A program made the translations under genes and the position numbers. The notes beneath the pieces were generated by a model. It worked only from the letters and a program-made list of their open reading frames with translations, was not told the origin of the DNA and did no database searches. Positions 52,681-62,782 of a stretch of DNA of 64,000 nt are shown here, in pieces. Source of the stretch: Lutibacter citreus (GTDB lineage: Bacteria > Bacteroidota > Bacteroidia > Flavobacteriales > Flavobacteriaceae). Location of the stretch: assembly GCF_003260195.1 (NCBI RefSeq), contig NZ_QEIH01000005.1:1-64000 (forward strand), given 5' to 3'. The stretch's first letter is position 1. The number at the start of each line of letters is the position of its first letter.

Positions 52681-53301
52681 ATGGCACAGTTTATTAAAAT
52701 ATATGAGGAAAATCCTAATGAAAAGGATTTAGATAAAGTTGTTAAAGTTTTAAAAAAAGGAGGCTTAATAATTTATCCAACAGATACTGTTTATGGTTTA
52801 GGTTGTGATATTACAAATCATAAGGCAATGGAGAAAGTTGCCAAAATAAAAGGTGTAAAATTAGATAAAGCTAATTTTTCTTTTATCTGTTATGATTTAA
52901 GTAATCTTTCAGATTATGTGAAACAAATTGATACTGCAACATATAAAATTTTAAAAAAGCATTTACCTGGTCCATTTACTTTTGTTTTGCCAAGTAGTAA
53001 TAATTTACCTAAGTCTTTTAAGAAAAAGAAAACAGTTGGAATTAGAATTCCGGATAATAACATAATAAGAGAGTTGGTAAAACGCTTAGGGAATCCTATT
53101 GTTTCAACTTCTATTTATGATGAAGATTATGTGGTAGAATATACTACAGACCCTGAATTAATTCTTGAAAAATGGGAAAATATAGTTGATTGTGTAATTG
53201 ATGGAGGTTATGGAGATAATAGCCCTTCAACAGTTATAGATTTATCTGAGGGTGATCCAATAATAATAAGAGAAGGTAAAGGAAGTGTTGAAGATTTTTA
53301 A
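52681..53301 (+). CDS. Threonylcarbamoyl-AMP synthase (Sua5/YciO/YrdC)
   Basis: The 206-aa protein has the YrdC fold: GGLIIYPTDTVYGLGCD near the N-terminus, then KRLGNPIVSTSIYDEDY, and SPSTVIDLSEGDPIIIREGKG at the C-terminus. The family makes the threonylcarbamoyl-AMP used for the t6A modification of ANN-decoding tRNAs. At this length it could be either the YrdC/YciO branch, so the exact subfamily is left open. It converges with the glycosyltransferase gene. Confidence 0.9.
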   Translation: MAQFIKIYEENPNEKDLDKVVKVLKKGGLIIYPTDTVYGLGCDITNHKAMEKVAKIKGVKLDKANFSFICYDLSNLSDYVKQIDTATYKILKKHLPGPFTFVLPSSNNLPKSFKKKKTVGIRIPDNNIIRELVKRLGNPIVSTSIYDEDYVVEYTTDPELILEKWENIVDCVIDGGYGDNSPSTVIDLSEGDPIIIREGKGSVEDF

Positions 53302-53303
53302 AG

Positions 53304-54311
53304 CTATTTTTTAATAAGGTCATTATATTTTTTCTTTCCTTTTATAAAATGTGCTAAAATGATGCTATCCACTTTAAAATAATTACTCTTTTTAAATTGG
53401 TTATTTCTTTTTTTATACATTTTACCAGACATTTTATAAAAACTAATATGAGCCTTAATTATAGCTAAAGTATGTTTTGGTTTTAGTTCTATAAAAAATT
53501 TAGCACCTGCAATTCCATCTAATATAAAGCGTGTAAATAAAACTCCAAACAACATCTTTTTTGGAACATTTTTTAATAGAGTAAATAAACTGTTTCTGAA
53601 ATTTAGAAATGTTTTTTGCGGACTCTCTTCCTTTAAAGTTGCAGCACCAACATGGTAAATTGTTGATGTTCCTATATATTTAATTTTGTAATTTAAGTTT
53701 TGAACTTTCCAACATAAATCAATTTCTTCTTGATGGGAGAAATAATCTTCATCAAAACCATTCAAATCGTTGAAAACTTTTGATCTTACAAAAAAGCAGG
53801 CTCCTGAAGCCCAGAATATTTCTGAAATATCGTTAAATTGATTTGTGTCTTTTTCTAATTCAGAAAATATTCTACCTCTACAAAATGGATATCCATATTT
53901 ATCTATAAAACCACCTGCAGCGCCAGCATGTTCAAAGTATTGCTTATTTTTATAATCTAATATTTTTGGTTGAGTTATTACTGTTTCAGGTTCGTTTTTA
54001 AATATTGAAATGATAGGAGTTAGCCAATTTTCAGTAACTTCTAGGTCAGAATTTACAAGTCCGTAAATATCTGCTTTAACCTTTTTTAAAGCATCATTAT
54101 ATCCTTTTGAATAACCTCCATTTTTTTCATTTTCAACTATAGTTACCGAAGGATAATTGTTTTTAATAAAATTGATTGAATCATCAGTAGAAGCGTTATC
54201 GGCAAGAACAATTTCAACATTATCTATATTGCTATATTTGATTATTGAAGGAAGAAATTTTTCCAATAATTCTTTTCCGTTCCAGTTTAATATTACAAGG
54301 GCTATTTTCAC
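53304..54311 (-). CDS. Family 2 glycosyltransferase
   Basis: The 335-aa protein has a GT-A domain: KIALVILNWNGKELLEKFLPS at the start, EIVLADNASTDDS for nucleotide binding, VNSDLEV as DxD-like metal site and FWASGACFFVRS with FDEDYFSHQEEIDLCWK for the acceptor/catalytic part. The C-terminus has amphipathic helices but no clear membrane span. It probably adds a sugar to cell-surface glycans. A TAAGTTTG box only 5 bases upstream of the start (54317-54324, minus strand) suggests leaderless transcription. Confidence 0.9.
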   Translation of the reverse strand: MKIALVILNWNGKELLEKFLPSIIKYSNIDNVEIVLADNASTDDSINFIKNNYPSVTIVENEKNGGYSKGYNDALKKVKADIYGLVNSDLEVTENWLTPIISIFKNEPETVITQPKILDYKNKQYFEHAGAAGGFIDKYGYPFCRGRIFSELEKDTNQFNDISEIFWASGACFFVRSKVFNDLNGFDEDYFSHQEEIDLCWKVQNLNYKIKYIGTSTIYHVGAATLKEESPQKTFLNFRNSLFTLLKNVPKKMLFGVLFTRFILDGIAGAKFFIELKPKHTLAIIKAHISFYKMSGKMYKKRNNQFKKSNYFKVDSIILAHFIKGKKKYNDLIKK

Positions 54312-54357
54312 AAATGCAAACTTACTTTAAAAATGATAAATACAGTTTAATTTTTTC

Positions 54358-54807
54358 TTAAATATTGTTGTAATTAGGAATATCTTTTAAAAAAATATAG
54401 CATTCATTTTCAAAATCCATTTTACAGTAAAAATGTTCTAAACCGTTTGTAGTAATTAAGTAATTTGCCTTTAATTTTAGATTATATCTTGCAATTTGAT
54501 CAAAAGTATCTTGTGTAATTTTAACAGATGGGGCTTTACATTCAACAATTATATTTGGCTCTCCCTTTTTATTGAAAATTAAAATATCTGTTCTTTTGGT
54601 AAGTTTATTAATGGTTAATTTTTTTTCAACAGAAATTAATGATATTGGATATTTTTTTTCATTAATTAAATAATGAATAAAATGTTGTCTCACCCATTCT
54701 TCTGGAGTTAATACAATATTTTTTTTTCGAATGATATCAAAAATAAAATACTTATTTTCACTACTTTTGATTCTGAATTTATAAGAAGGTAAATTCAATT
54801 GTTGCAT
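54358..54807 (-). CDS. Type I restriction HsdR N-terminal-like nuclease domain, stand-alone
   Basis: The 149-aa protein has the HSDR_N pattern: VRQHFIHYLINEKKYP, RTDILIFNKKGEPNIIVECKAPS with the PD-(D/E)xK residues Asp and Glu-x-Lys, and DQIARYNLKLKANYLITTNG. No helicase, methylase or specificity gene is nearby, so this is the single-domain form common in Bacteroidota, with unknown role. It is divergent from holA. Confidence 0.88.
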   Translation of the reverse strand: MQQLNLPSYKFRIKSSENKYFIFDIIRKKNIVLTPEEWVRQHFIHYLINEKKYPISLISVEKKLTINKLTKRTDILIFNKKGEPNIIVECKAPSVKITQDTFDQIARYNLKLKANYLITTNGLEHFYCKMDFENECYIFLKDIPNYNNI

Positions 54808-54836
54808 AAAGCAAAAATGCTAATTTTTTTTCATAA

Positions 54837-55841
54837 ATGAGTGACGTTACCAAAATAGTTTCTGATATAAAAAGTGGAAATATAAAACCTATTTATTTTT
54901 TAATGGGTGAGGAGCCTTATTATATAGATAGGATTTCAGAATATATTGAAAACAATATTTTAGCAGAAGAGGAAAAGGGATTCAATCAAATGGTTTTGTA
55001 TGGTAGAGATGTTACCATTGAAGAGATTATTGATAATTCTAAGCGTTTTCCAATGATGGCCGATAGGCAAGTGGTAATTATAAAGGAAGCTCAAGATTTA
55101 TCTAGAACTATTGAAAAATTGGTTTCATATGCTAAAAATCCTCAACCTTCAACTGTGTTGGTACTTTGTTATAAGTACAAAAAAATTGATAAACGTAAAG
55201 CGCTGTATAAAACAATTCAAAAAGTAGGATTGGTTTATGAAAGTAAAAAATTGTACGAAAATCAAGTTGCAGATTGGATTAGAAGAGTTTTAGCAGGAAA
55301 AAAATTTCAAATAGATACGAAAGCAACCTTAATGCTTGTTGAATTTTTAGGAACTGATTTAAGTAAAATTAGTAATGAACTAGATAAACTAATGGTTGTG
55401 CTTTCTAGTGGAGCAACTATTACTCCAAAGGAAATTGAAGAGAATATTGGAATTAGTAAGGATTTTAATAATTTTGAATTAAGAAAGGCTATTGGGGAAC
55501 GAAATGTATTAAAATCGAATAGAATTATTAATCATTTTGCGCAAAATCAAAAGGCAAATCCAATGGTTATGACTATTTCTTTATTAAATAGTTTTTTTAC
55601 GCAATTGCTTATTTATCATAGTTTAAATGATAAGTCTAAAAACAGTGTAGCCAAGGCTTTGGGTATTAACCCGTTTTTTGTAACTGATTATTCTGTTGCT
55701 GCAAAAAATTATCCAATGCGAAAAGTATCTCAAGTTATTGGTTTGTTAAGAGAAGCAGATATTAAAAGTAAAGGTGTTGGAGCAAATTCCTTATCTCCAA
55801 GAGACATATTAAAAGAGTTGCTTTTTAAAATTATTCATTAA
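54837..55841 (+). CDS. holA: DNA polymerase III subunit delta
   Basis: HolA opens the sliding clamp in the clamp loader. The 334-aa protein starts SDIKSGNIKPIYFLMGEEPYYIDRI, has the QVVIIKEAQDL strand and the FLGTDLSKISNELDKLMV segment, and the C-terminal collar domain with ANPMVMTISLLNSFFTQLL. Length is normal. It stands alone, followed by a non-coding stretch of 168 bases before the converging peptidase. Confidence 0.94.
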   Translation: MSDVTKIVSDIKSGNIKPIYFLMGEEPYYIDRISEYIENNILAEEEKGFNQMVLYGRDVTIEEIIDNSKRFPMMADRQVVIIKEAQDLSRTIEKLVSYAKNPQPSTVLVLCYKYKKIDKRKALYKTIQKVGLVYESKKLYENQVADWIRRVLAGKKFQIDTKATLMLVEFLGTDLSKISNELDKLMVVLSSGATITPKEIEENIGISKDFNNFELRKAIGERNVLKSNRIINHFAQNQKANPMVMTISLLNSFFTQLLIYHSLNDKSKNSVAKALGINPFFVTDYSVAAKNYPMRKVSQVIGLLREADIKSKGVGANSLSPRDILKELLFKIIH

Positions 55842-56009
55842 TAGTACTATCTAAATTAAGTAATATAGATACCTGTTTTCACAGATATTACAGCTTATTG
55901 TTGAATTTTAGGATTGATTATAATTCAATTGTACTAAATTCCGTTGAAACTTTTTATTTCTGCGAAGCCACTTCGAATCTAATTAAAGTTTATTGCATTC
56001 AAAATAAGG

Positions 56010-57020
56010 TTATTTATCAACGGCAATTCTGTTTTCTCTATTGGCAATTTCCCAAGCAGTGTAAAAAATTAATTGAGTACGTTTTTGTAAAACTTCATAA
56101 TTTATTTTATCTGGAGTATCAGAAGGTTCATGATAATCTTGATGGGTTCCATTAAAGTAAAAAATGATTGGAATATTGTTTTTTGCAAAATTATAATGGT
56201 CAGATCTGTAGTAAAAACGATTAGGATCGTCGTCATCATTATATTGGTAATCTAAATGTAAGTTAGTAAATTGATCATTAATGGTTTCGGATAACAAATG
56301 TAATTCAGAACTTAATTTATCAGACCCAATTAAATAAACAAATTCAGGTTGTTTTTCATGCGCATCGTCTACACGACCAATCATATCAATATTTAAATTT
56401 ACAATTGTATTTTTAAGAGGGAAAATAGGGTGACTTACATAATACTTAGAACCTAAAAGACCTTTTTCTTCACCTGTTACATGAAGGAATAATATTGAGC
56501 GTTTTGGTCCTTTCCCATTTTCAACAGCTTTTTTAAATGCTTCAGCTATTTCCAAAATTGCTACATTTCCAGACCCATTATCATCAGCCCCATTATATAT
56601 TTCATCATCTGTAATTCCTAAATGATCTAAATGAGCAGAAATAACAATTATTTCTTCTGGTTTTTCAGACCCTTTAATAAATGCCAACACATTTTCTGAA
56701 GGTTTTAAGTTAGGTTTTAAGTTTTCTGTTGGTATGTTTTGGTAATAGTTACCATAACTAATTGGAGATGGAATATTGTGATTTACATAAAATTTTTTTA
56801 AATATTCAGCAGCTTTTTTTTGCCCAGGTTCACCTGTGTTTCTACCTTCAAATTCATCAGAAGCAAAAACATACAAACGCTCTTTTAAATCAGCTTCTGT
56901 TATTGTATTTGCATATTTGGTCGCAGTTTCACCTGTAGCTTCAGCAGTTGCATTTATATGATTGTTACTAGCACAATTTATAAGGAGTATTGATGAAAAT
57001 ATAAGAAGTAGTGTTTTCAT
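56010..57020 (-). CDS. M28-family metallopeptidase lipoprotein
   Basis: The start at 57020 gives MKTLLLIFSSILLINCAS, a lipoprotein signal with Cys16; an ATG at 57044 adds eight residues. The 336-aa protein has the zinc ligands in VISAHLDHLG and GADDNGSG, the base in HVTGEEKGLLGS, NLNIDMIGRVD and the final His in THQDYHEPSDT. It probably acts as an aminopeptidase on the outer side of the cell. It converges with holA and precedes nothing in the same transcript. Confidence 0.93.
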   Translation of the reverse strand: MKTLLLIFSSILLINCASNNHINATAEATGETATKYANTITEADLKERLYVFASDEFEGRNTGEPGQKKAAEYLKKFYVNHNIPSPISYGNYYQNIPTENLKPNLKPSENVLAFIKGSEKPEEIIVISAHLDHLGITDDEIYNGADDNGSGNVAILEIAEAFKKAVENGKGPKRSILFLHVTGEEKGLLGSKYYVSHPIFPLKNTIVNLNIDMIGRVDDAHEKQPEFVYLIGSDKLSSELHLLSETINDQFTNLHLDYQYNDDDDPNRFYYRSDHYNFAKNNIPIIFYFNGTHQDYHEPSDTPDKINYEVLQKRTQLIFYTAWEIANRENRIAVDK

Positions 57021-57057
57021 TGTGTGAATTTTCAATAAAACCAAAAGTATAAAAATA

Positions 57058-57852
57058 TTAGGAGTGTTTTATTGTGAATTGTTTTAAACTTTTATTAAAT
57101 TTAATTAGGTCAGAGTCAAATAGTTGTTCTAAATTATTGTTTTCAATTAAATCATTTGTTTTTCCACAAATAAAATTTTGAGGAGTCATTAGCCATAATT
57201 CATCAGCTAATTGAAGCGTTAAATTGGTTTCATGGGTTGAAATAATAATTGTTTTATTGAATTCTTTAGCTAAATTTTTGAGTAATGAAAATGTATTTAC
57301 TGTGTGATGCAAATCTAAATGTGCTGTAGGTTCATCTAATACAATTATTGGAGTGTTTTGAGCTAGTGCACGAGCAATTAATACTTTTTGTAATTGTCCA
57401 TCACTTAATTCATAACATTTGGATTGCATTAAGTGTTTTGTGTTGGTTTTTTCAAAGGCTAACTGAATAATTTCTAAATCGTTAGTTGTTAAGTAACCAA
57501 TCCAATTTGTAAAAGGTTGTCTACCTAATGCTACCAATTCAAAAACGGTTAAACTGCTATCGGGTAAACGTTCAGTTAAAACAAGACTCAATGTTTTAGC
57601 TAGTTGATTATTGCCAACTTTGTTTATGTTGTTTTCATCTATAAAAATATCACCAGATAATGCAGGTTGTACTTTAGTTAAGGTTCTAAGTAAAGTAGAT
57701 TTTCCAATTCCATTTTTACCTAACAAACCAACCATATTTCCTGCTTTCAATTGAATATTCAAATTTGAAGCTATGGTTGTAGTTTCATTTTTTGATGTAT
57801 AACCAATACTTAAATTAGAAGTTCTTATAATATATTTTTCAGTTGAATTCAT
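57058..57852 (-). CDS. ABC importer ATPase, FecE/BtuD type
   Basis: The 264-aa ATPase has Walker A GLLGKNGIGKSTLL, Q-loop LTERL region, signature LSDGQLQKVLIARALA (with Asp-Gly-Gln instead of Gly-Gly-Gln), Walker B IIVLDEPTAHLDL and switch His in STHET. It serves uptake of iron-siderophores or cobalamin together with the permease encoded just upstream, with a one-base overlap. No substrate-binding protein gene is next to them. Confidence 0.9.
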   Translation of the reverse strand: MNSTEKYIIRTSNLSIGYTSKNETTTIASNLNIQLKAGNMVGLLGKNGIGKSTLLRTLTKVQPALSGDIFIDENNINKVGNNQLAKTLSLVLTERLPDSSLTVFELVALGRQPFTNWIGYLTTNDLEIIQLAFEKTNTKHLMQSKCYELSDGQLQKVLIARALAQNTPIIVLDEPTAHLDLHHTVNTFSLLKNLAKEFNKTIIISTHETNLTLQLADELWLMTPQNFICGKTNDLIENNNLEQLFDSDLIKFNKSLKQFTIKHS

Positions 57853-58886
57853 TAATAATATATTTTGCGTTTTCTAACCAATAACCAAATAATTATTGGA
57901 GCTCCAAATAATGATGTTATGGCATTAATTGGTAAAGTAAATTCACTTGTTGGCAATTGAGCAATACTATCACATATTAACATAATTATAGCTCCACTAA
58001 TAGCAACAGCAGGTAACAGTATTTTATGATTAGATGTGCTAAAAAGCAATTTAGTTAAATGCGGAACGGCTAACCCAATAAAGGCAATAGGACCTGAAAA
58101 AGCGGTTATTACTCCGGTTAATAAACTTGTTGCAATTAATACAATGTTTCTGGTGCTTTTAACATTTACGCCCATACTTTTAGCATAATTTTCACCTAAA
58201 AGTAAACTATTTAGAGGCTTTATGATAAATACAACCAAAGATATACCAATAATAAAGGTAACTGACAATGCAAAAATTTCACTCCAGCTTAAGTTTCCTA
58301 AACTACCAAAACTCCAAAACATAAATTGTTGTAATTGGCTTGCACTACTAAAATAAGCTAAAATGCTAATTACTGCAGAAGTTAAACTTCCAAACATTAA
58401 TCCAATAATTAAAATAGACATGGTATTTCTAACCTTTATGGCAGCAATCATAACAGCAGATAATACTAAAAAAGCACCCAAACTAGCGGCAATGGCCAAT
58501 CCAAAATTACTAAAAGAAAAACTTGAAATACTAGCACCTAAAAATGAAGCTCCTAAAATTAAAATGGCAACTCCTAAACTTGCTCCAGAACTTATTCCTA
58601 AAACAAAAGGTCCCGCTAGTGGATTTCTAAATAAGGTTTGCATTAATAAGCCACTTATTGATAAACCAGAGCCTACAATAATAGCTGTTATTGCTTTAGG
58701 TAATCTGTAATTATAAACAATTGCTCTCCAAGATTCTTTTTCAACTTCACCATTAATTAATGAAGAGAAAATTCCTTTTAATGGTATGTAAACCGATCCT
58801 AAACTAATATTTACTAAGAAAATTATCACTAAAACAAATAGTAATAAAATAAAAGTATTTCGATATGATTTTTCTGTAGGAATCAA
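57852..58886 (-). CDS. ABC importer permease, FecCD/BtuC type
   Basis: The 344-aa membrane protein has about ten helices. Family blocks are [62 protein letters not shown] and the cytoplasmic coupling helix between them. It carries iron-siderophore complexes or vitamin B12. The CarH-like regulator in this window would need adenosylcobalamin, so a B12 substrate is of interest, but the sequence does not decide. It overlaps rdgB by four bases. Confidence 0.9.
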   Translation of the reverse strand: MIPTEKSYRNTFILLLFVLVIIFLVNISLGSVYIPLKGIFSSLINGEVEKESWRAIVYNYRLPKAITAIIVGSGLSISGLLMQTLFRNPLAGPFVLGISSGASLGVAILILGASFLGASISSFSFSNFGLAIAASLGAFLVLSAVMIAAIKVRNTMSILIIGLMFGSLTSAVISILAYFSSASQLQQFMFWSFGSLGNLSWSEIFALSVTFIIGISLVVFIIKPLNSLLLGENYAKSMGVNVKSTRNIVLIATSLLTGVITAFSGPIAFIGLAVPHLTKLLFSTSNHKILLPAVAISGAIIMLICDSIAQLPTSEFTLPINAITSLFGAPIIIWLLVRKRKIYY

Positions 58887-59467
58887 GAATAGCTATTTAA
58901 AAAAGTTACTAATTTTTCAATTGCCTTTCCTCGGTGACTAATCGCGCCTTTTTCTCTCATTTCCATTTCAGCAAATGATTTTGTATATCCTGTAGGTTTA
59001 AAAATAGGGTCGTAACCAAATCCATCTTTACCTTTTTTTGTTTTCAAAATTTCACCAGTGCAAACACCTTCAAAAAGATATTGTTTTCCTTCAATATTTA
59101 AAGCAACTGCAGTTCTAAATTGTGCTTTTCTGTTTTGTATGTTTTCAAGTTCATTTAATAGTTTAGCCATATTATCCTCAGAATTGCATTTTTCACTTGC
59201 ATAACGAGCAGAGTAAACTCCCGGAGCATTGTTTAAAGCTTTAACTTCCAGTCCAGTGTCATCTGCAAAACAGTTTAAACCAAATTTTTCAGTAATATAA
59301 TTTGCTTTTAAAATGGCATTTCCTTCTAATGTATTTGCGGTTTCAGGGATATCATCAAAACAATTAATATCAGCTAAACTAACTATTTTAAAGTTTGTAA
59401 GCATTGCCTGAACTTCTTTAAGTTTGTTTTTGTTATTAGTAGCAAAAACTAATTTTAATTTACTCAT
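58883..59467 (-). CDS. rdgB: Non-canonical purine NTP pyrophosphatase (RdgB/HAM1)
   Basis: The 194-aa enzyme hydrolyses dITP and XTP to keep them out of DNA and RNA. Signatures are [16 protein letters not shown] at the start, [35 protein letters not shown] and [12 protein letters not shown]. The start ATG overlaps the rlmH stop region by eight bases, and its own end overlaps the permease gene. Confidence 0.95.
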   Translation of the reverse strand: MSKLKLVFATNNKNKLKEVQAMLTNFKIVSLADINCFDDIPETANTLEGNAILKANYITEKFGLNCFADDTGLEVKALNNAPGVYSARYASEKCNSEDNMAKLLNELENIQNRKAQFRTAVALNIEGKQYLFEGVCTGEILKTKKGKDGFGYDPIFKPTGYTKSFAEMEMREKGAISHRGKAIEKLVTFLNSYS

Positions 59468-59933
59468 GGTGGTAAGGTTCGTTTTTTAAAATAGTATAAG
59501 CTCGGTAAATTTGTTCAACAACAAATAAGCGAATCATTTGATGTGAGAAAGTCATTTTTGATAATGAAATTTTTCCTTGTGCTTTTTTATATACTTCATC
59601 TGAAAATCCATAAGGACCTCCAATTACTAATACTAATTGTTTAATACCAGAATTCATTTTTTTTTGAAGGAACTTTGAAAAATCTATAGATCTAAATTCT
59701 TTTCCTTTTTCATCTAATAATACTAATTGATCGGTTGGAGTTAATTTTTTTAAGATAATTTCTCCTTCTTTTTCCTTTTGTTGTTGTTCACTTAAATTCT
59801 TAACATTTTTTATATCAGGAATTACTTCTAATTGAAATCCAATATAATGTTTCAACCTCTTTTGATAGTTTTCAATAAGAGATTGTAAATTTTTATCATC
59901 GGTTTTTCCAATAGCGAGTAATTTGATTTTCAT
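59460..59933 (-). CDS. rlmH: 23S rRNA (pseudouridine1915-N3)-methyltransferase
   Basis: The start at 59933 gives [13 protein letters not shown] and 157 aa, the family length; the longer frame to 60008 would add 25 hydrophobic residues that the family lacks. The SPOUT fold shows [19 protein letters not shown] and the C-terminal [22 protein letters not shown], which is nearly invariant. RlmH methylates the pseudouridine in helix 69 of 23S rRNA. It heads the minus-strand group rlmH-rdgB-permease-ATPase. Confidence 0.96.
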   Translation of the reverse strand: MKIKLLAIGKTDDKNLQSLIENYQKRLKHYIGFQLEVIPDIKNVKNLSEQQQKEKEGEIILKKLTPTDQLVLLDEKGKEFRSIDFSKFLQKKMNSGIKQLVLVIGGPYGFSDEVYKKAQGKISLSKMTFSHQMIRLFVVEQIYRAYTILKNEPYHHE

Positions 59934-60010
59934 TGGGCAAATATAAAAAGAAATAAAGATGAATTTTTTGAAAATAAAAAAGTTATTTTTGTGTGAAAAT
60001 ACGAACAAAA

Positions 60011-60871
60011 ATGATAAGTAAAGAACAATTTCAAAAAGAACTAGATTTAATAATTGCTAATGCTATAAGAGAAGACGTTGGAGAAGGGGATCATAGCTCT
60101 TTAGCTTGTATTCCTACTGAAGCGATGGGTAAGGCTAAACTTTTGGTAAAAGAAGATGGAATTATAGCAGGAGTTGAAATGGCTAAAAGAATTTTTAAAT
60201 ATGTAGATGCCGATATGCAGGTTGAAACTCTTATTAATGATGGTACACCGGTTAAATATGGAGATATCGTTTTTTATGTAACGGGAAGATCTCAATCAAT
60301 ATTAAAGGCAGAACGTTTAGTATTGAATGTTTTACAAAGAATGAGTGCAATTGCCACAAAAACAAATGAGTTTGTAAAATTGTTAGAAGGTACTAAAACA
60401 AAGGTTTTAGATACACGTAAAACAACACCAGGAATTAGAGCTATTGAAAAATGGGCTGTTGTAATTGGTGGAGGTGAAAATCATAGATTTGCTTTATATG
60501 ATATGATTATGTTAAAAGATAACCATATTGATTTTTGTGGAGGTGTTGCAAAGGCAATTTCTCAAACAAAAAAATACCTTAAAGAGAAGAATCTAGATTT
60601 AAAAATTATTGTGGAAGCAAGAAGTTTAGAAGAAATAAAAGAAATATTAGAAGAAGGCGGTGTTTATAGAATTTTAATAGACAATTTTAACTATGAAGAC
60701 ACTGTTACAGCGGTTAACTTAATAGGAAATCAATGTAAGACAGAATCTTCAGGAGGTATTAATTTAGAGACTGCACGTAAATATGCAGAATGTGGAGTAG
60801 ATTGTATTTCGTCAGGTGCATTAACACATTCAGTTTACAATATGGATTTAAGTTTAAAGGCTGTAGAGTAA
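60011..60871 (+). CDS. nadC: Nicotinate-nucleotide pyrophosphorylase
   Basis: NadC turns quinolinate and PRPP into nicotinate mononucleotide in NAD synthesis. Starting at 60011 gives MISKEQFQKELDLI, better than the ATG at 59993. The 286-aa protein shows AIREDVGEGDHSS, LNVLQRMSAIATKT, LDTRKTTPGIRAIEKWAV, and the C-terminal ESSGGINLETARKYAECGVDCIS segment. Length is normal. It is divergent from rlmH and followed by a 160-base gap with no visible feature. Confidence 0.96.
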   Translation: MISKEQFQKELDLIIANAIREDVGEGDHSSLACIPTEAMGKAKLLVKEDGIIAGVEMAKRIFKYVDADMQVETLINDGTPVKYGDIVFYVTGRSQSILKAERLVLNVLQRMSAIATKTNEFVKLLEGTKTKVLDTRKTTPGIRAIEKWAVVIGGGENHRFALYDMIMLKDNHIDFCGGVAKAISQTKKYLKEKNLDLKIIVEARSLEEIKEILEEGGVYRILIDNFNYEDTVTAVNLIGNQCKTESSGGINLETARKYAECGVDCISSGALTHSVYNMDLSLKAVE

Positions 60872-61031
60872 CCTTTAAAGAAAAGTTTCAAAGAAATAAA
60901 GTTACAAATAGGTAAAGTGAAAATGTGAGAATGATGTTAAGTTTAATTAGAAAATTAAAAGAAAGAAGAAAATCTTAAACCTAAGTTAGTATGCAAATTT
61001 GACTCTTTTGCATCTCTGAAACTATAAAACA

Positions 61032-61967
61032 ATGACAAAAGTAATAGAAGATAGCCTCGATAAAATTCCAATTATAAATTGGTTGGTTAAACTTGTAAAA
61101 AAAATAAAAATTCCAGGTTTATTAGGTATGTCGCTTTATGATGTTATCGAAATGTATGTTATTGGTATTGTAAAAGGAGCCTTAACTTCAAGAGCGGGTG
61201 GAATTGCTTTTAGTTTTTTTATGGCTTTATTTCCTTTTATTTTATTCATATTAACATTAATTCCATATGTACCTATTGAAGGTTTTCAAGAGGATTTTTT
61301 GGTGATGATTGAACAATTGTTACCCCCAAATACAGCTGATGCAGTTCATGTTGTAATTGAAGATATTGCAAATAATAGATATGGAGGTTTATTATCTTTT
61401 GGGTTTTTAGCGTCCATTTTTTTAATGACAAATGGTGTTAACGCTATTTTAGGTGGTTTTGAGTATTCGTACCATGTAACCGAAATGCGAAGTATTTTAA
61501 GACAGTATTTTATATCAATGGGAATGGCAATTTTATTGTCAATAACATTAATATCTACTGTGGCAATCATTATTTATTTTGAAATTGGAATTGAAAATTT
61601 AAAAAGTAAAGGTTGGTTAAAAGATGATCTTTTTTGGATTGAAAAAGGACAGTTTATGTTTTTTGTATTGTTAATATTTGTAACTGTTTCATTTTTATAT
61701 AAATATGGAACTAAAGAAGTAAAACATTTTGCGTTTTTTACGCCAGGTTCCATATTAACTACCATATTAACCATAGTAATGTTTAAATTGTTTTCAATTT
61801 ATGTATTAAAGTTTGCAACCTATAATCAATTATATGGATCTATTGGAACCTTACTTATTTTAATGCTTTTTGTATGGTTAAATTCAATCATCTTACTTTT
61901 AGGTTTCGAGTTAAATGCAAGTATTAGTAAGTTGCGAAAATATAAACCAAATGAAATTGATTTATAA
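61032..61967 (+). CDS. YihY/BrkB-family membrane protein
   Basis: The 311-aa protein has about six membrane helices. The block LTSRAGGIAFSFFMALFPFILFILTLIPYVP is the family's hallmark, and the C-terminal half has YGSIGTLLILMLFVWLNSIILLLGFELNA split by short loops. Once called ribonuclease BN by mistake; the true role is unknown, perhaps transport. It is followed by kdsB after 81 bases. Confidence 0.92.
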   Translation: MTKVIEDSLDKIPIINWLVKLVKKIKIPGLLGMSLYDVIEMYVIGIVKGALTSRAGGIAFSFFMALFPFILFILTLIPYVPIEGFQEDFLVMIEQLLPPNTADAVHVVIEDIANNRYGGLLSFGFLASIFLMTNGVNAILGGFEYSYHVTEMRSILRQYFISMGMAILLSITLISTVAIIIYFEIGIENLKSKGWLKDDLFWIEKGQFMFFVLLIFVTVSFLYKYGTKEVKHFAFFTPGSILTTILTIVMFKLFSIYVLKFATYNQLYGSIGTLLILMLFVWLNSIILLLGFELNASISKLRKYKPNEIDL

Positions 61968-62048
61968 AGATAGCAAGTTAAATTTAAACACAATTGGGAG
62001 TGTAAACTAGTGAATTCCTTATGTTGTTATTTATAAAATATTAGAGAC

Positions 62049-62780
62049 ATGAAAATTATAGCAATGATTCCTGCTCGTTATGAAGCAAGTCGTTTTCCAG
62101 GGAAGCTAATGAAAGATTTAGCAGGTAAATCAGTAATATTAAGAACATATGAAGCTACAAAACAATCAAATTTATTTGATGAAGTTTATGTGGTTACAGA
62201 TAGCGATATTATTTATAAAGAAATTGTTTCTAATGGAGGAAAAGCAATAAAAAGTATTGAAGAACATGAATCTGGAAGTGATAGAATTGCTGAAGCGGTT
62301 AAAGATCTTGATATTGATATTATTGTGAATGTGCAAGGAGATGAACCATTTACAAAAAAAACACCTCTTAAAAATTTACTAGATGTTTTTAAAAACGACT
62401 TAGAAAAAGATGTTGATATAGCATCCTTAAAAATAAAAATGGATGATTTAGAAGAAATAAACAATCCAAACAATGTAAAAGTGGTTACAGATGAACATAA
62501 TTTTGCAATGTATTTTTCACGATCACCAATCCCTTATCCAAGAGATGAAAAATATGCTGAATACTTTAAACATATAGGTATTTATGCTTTTAGGAAAGAA
62601 GCGTTATTAAAATTCACTAAATTACCAATGACTAAATTAGAAGCTGCTGAAAAATTAGAGAATTTACGTTTTTTGGCACACGGTTTGAAAGTTAAAATGG
62701 TAGAAACAAAAGAGATAGCAATTGGTATTGATACACCAGAAGATTTAGAAAAAGCCAATGCTGTTTTTAAAATAAAATAA
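62049..62780 (+). CDS. kdsB: CMP-KDO synthetase
   Basis: KdsB activates 3-deoxy-manno-octulosonate with CTP for lipopolysaccharide core synthesis. The 243-aa enzyme opens with [22 protein letters not shown], has NVQGDEPF for metal binding, [12 protein letters not shown], and [19 protein letters not shown]. Its end [12 protein letters not shown] is typical. It implies an LPS-type outer membrane, as expected. It is 2 bases ahead of the DUF4126 gene. Confidence 0.96.
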   Translation: MKIIAMIPARYEASRFPGKLMKDLAGKSVILRTYEATKQSNLFDEVYVVTDSDIIYKEIVSNGGKAIKSIEEHESGSDRIAEAVKDLDIDIIVNVQGDEPFTKKTPLKNLLDVFKNDLEKDVDIASLKIKMDDLEEINNPNNVKVVTDEHNFAMYFSRSPIPYPRDEKYAEYFKHIGIYAFRKEALLKFTKLPMTKLEAAEKLENLRFLAHGLKVKMVETKEIAIGIDTPEDLEKANAVFKIK

Positions 62781-62782
62781 AA

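Noticed and set aside
55898..56155. Open frame of 85 codons on the plus strand after holA
   Set aside because: It overlaps the C-terminal part of the M28 peptidase gene, which has all catalytic residues, and the frame shows no recognisable motif.
57058..58886. Firm assignment as vitamin B12 importer (BtuCD)
   Set aside because: The family is shared with iron-siderophore importers and no binding protein or B12 riboswitch was seen beside the genes.
59934..60008. N-terminal extension of rlmH
   Set aside because: The 25 extra residues are absent from the family and the ATG at 59933 gives the normal start [10 protein letters not shown].
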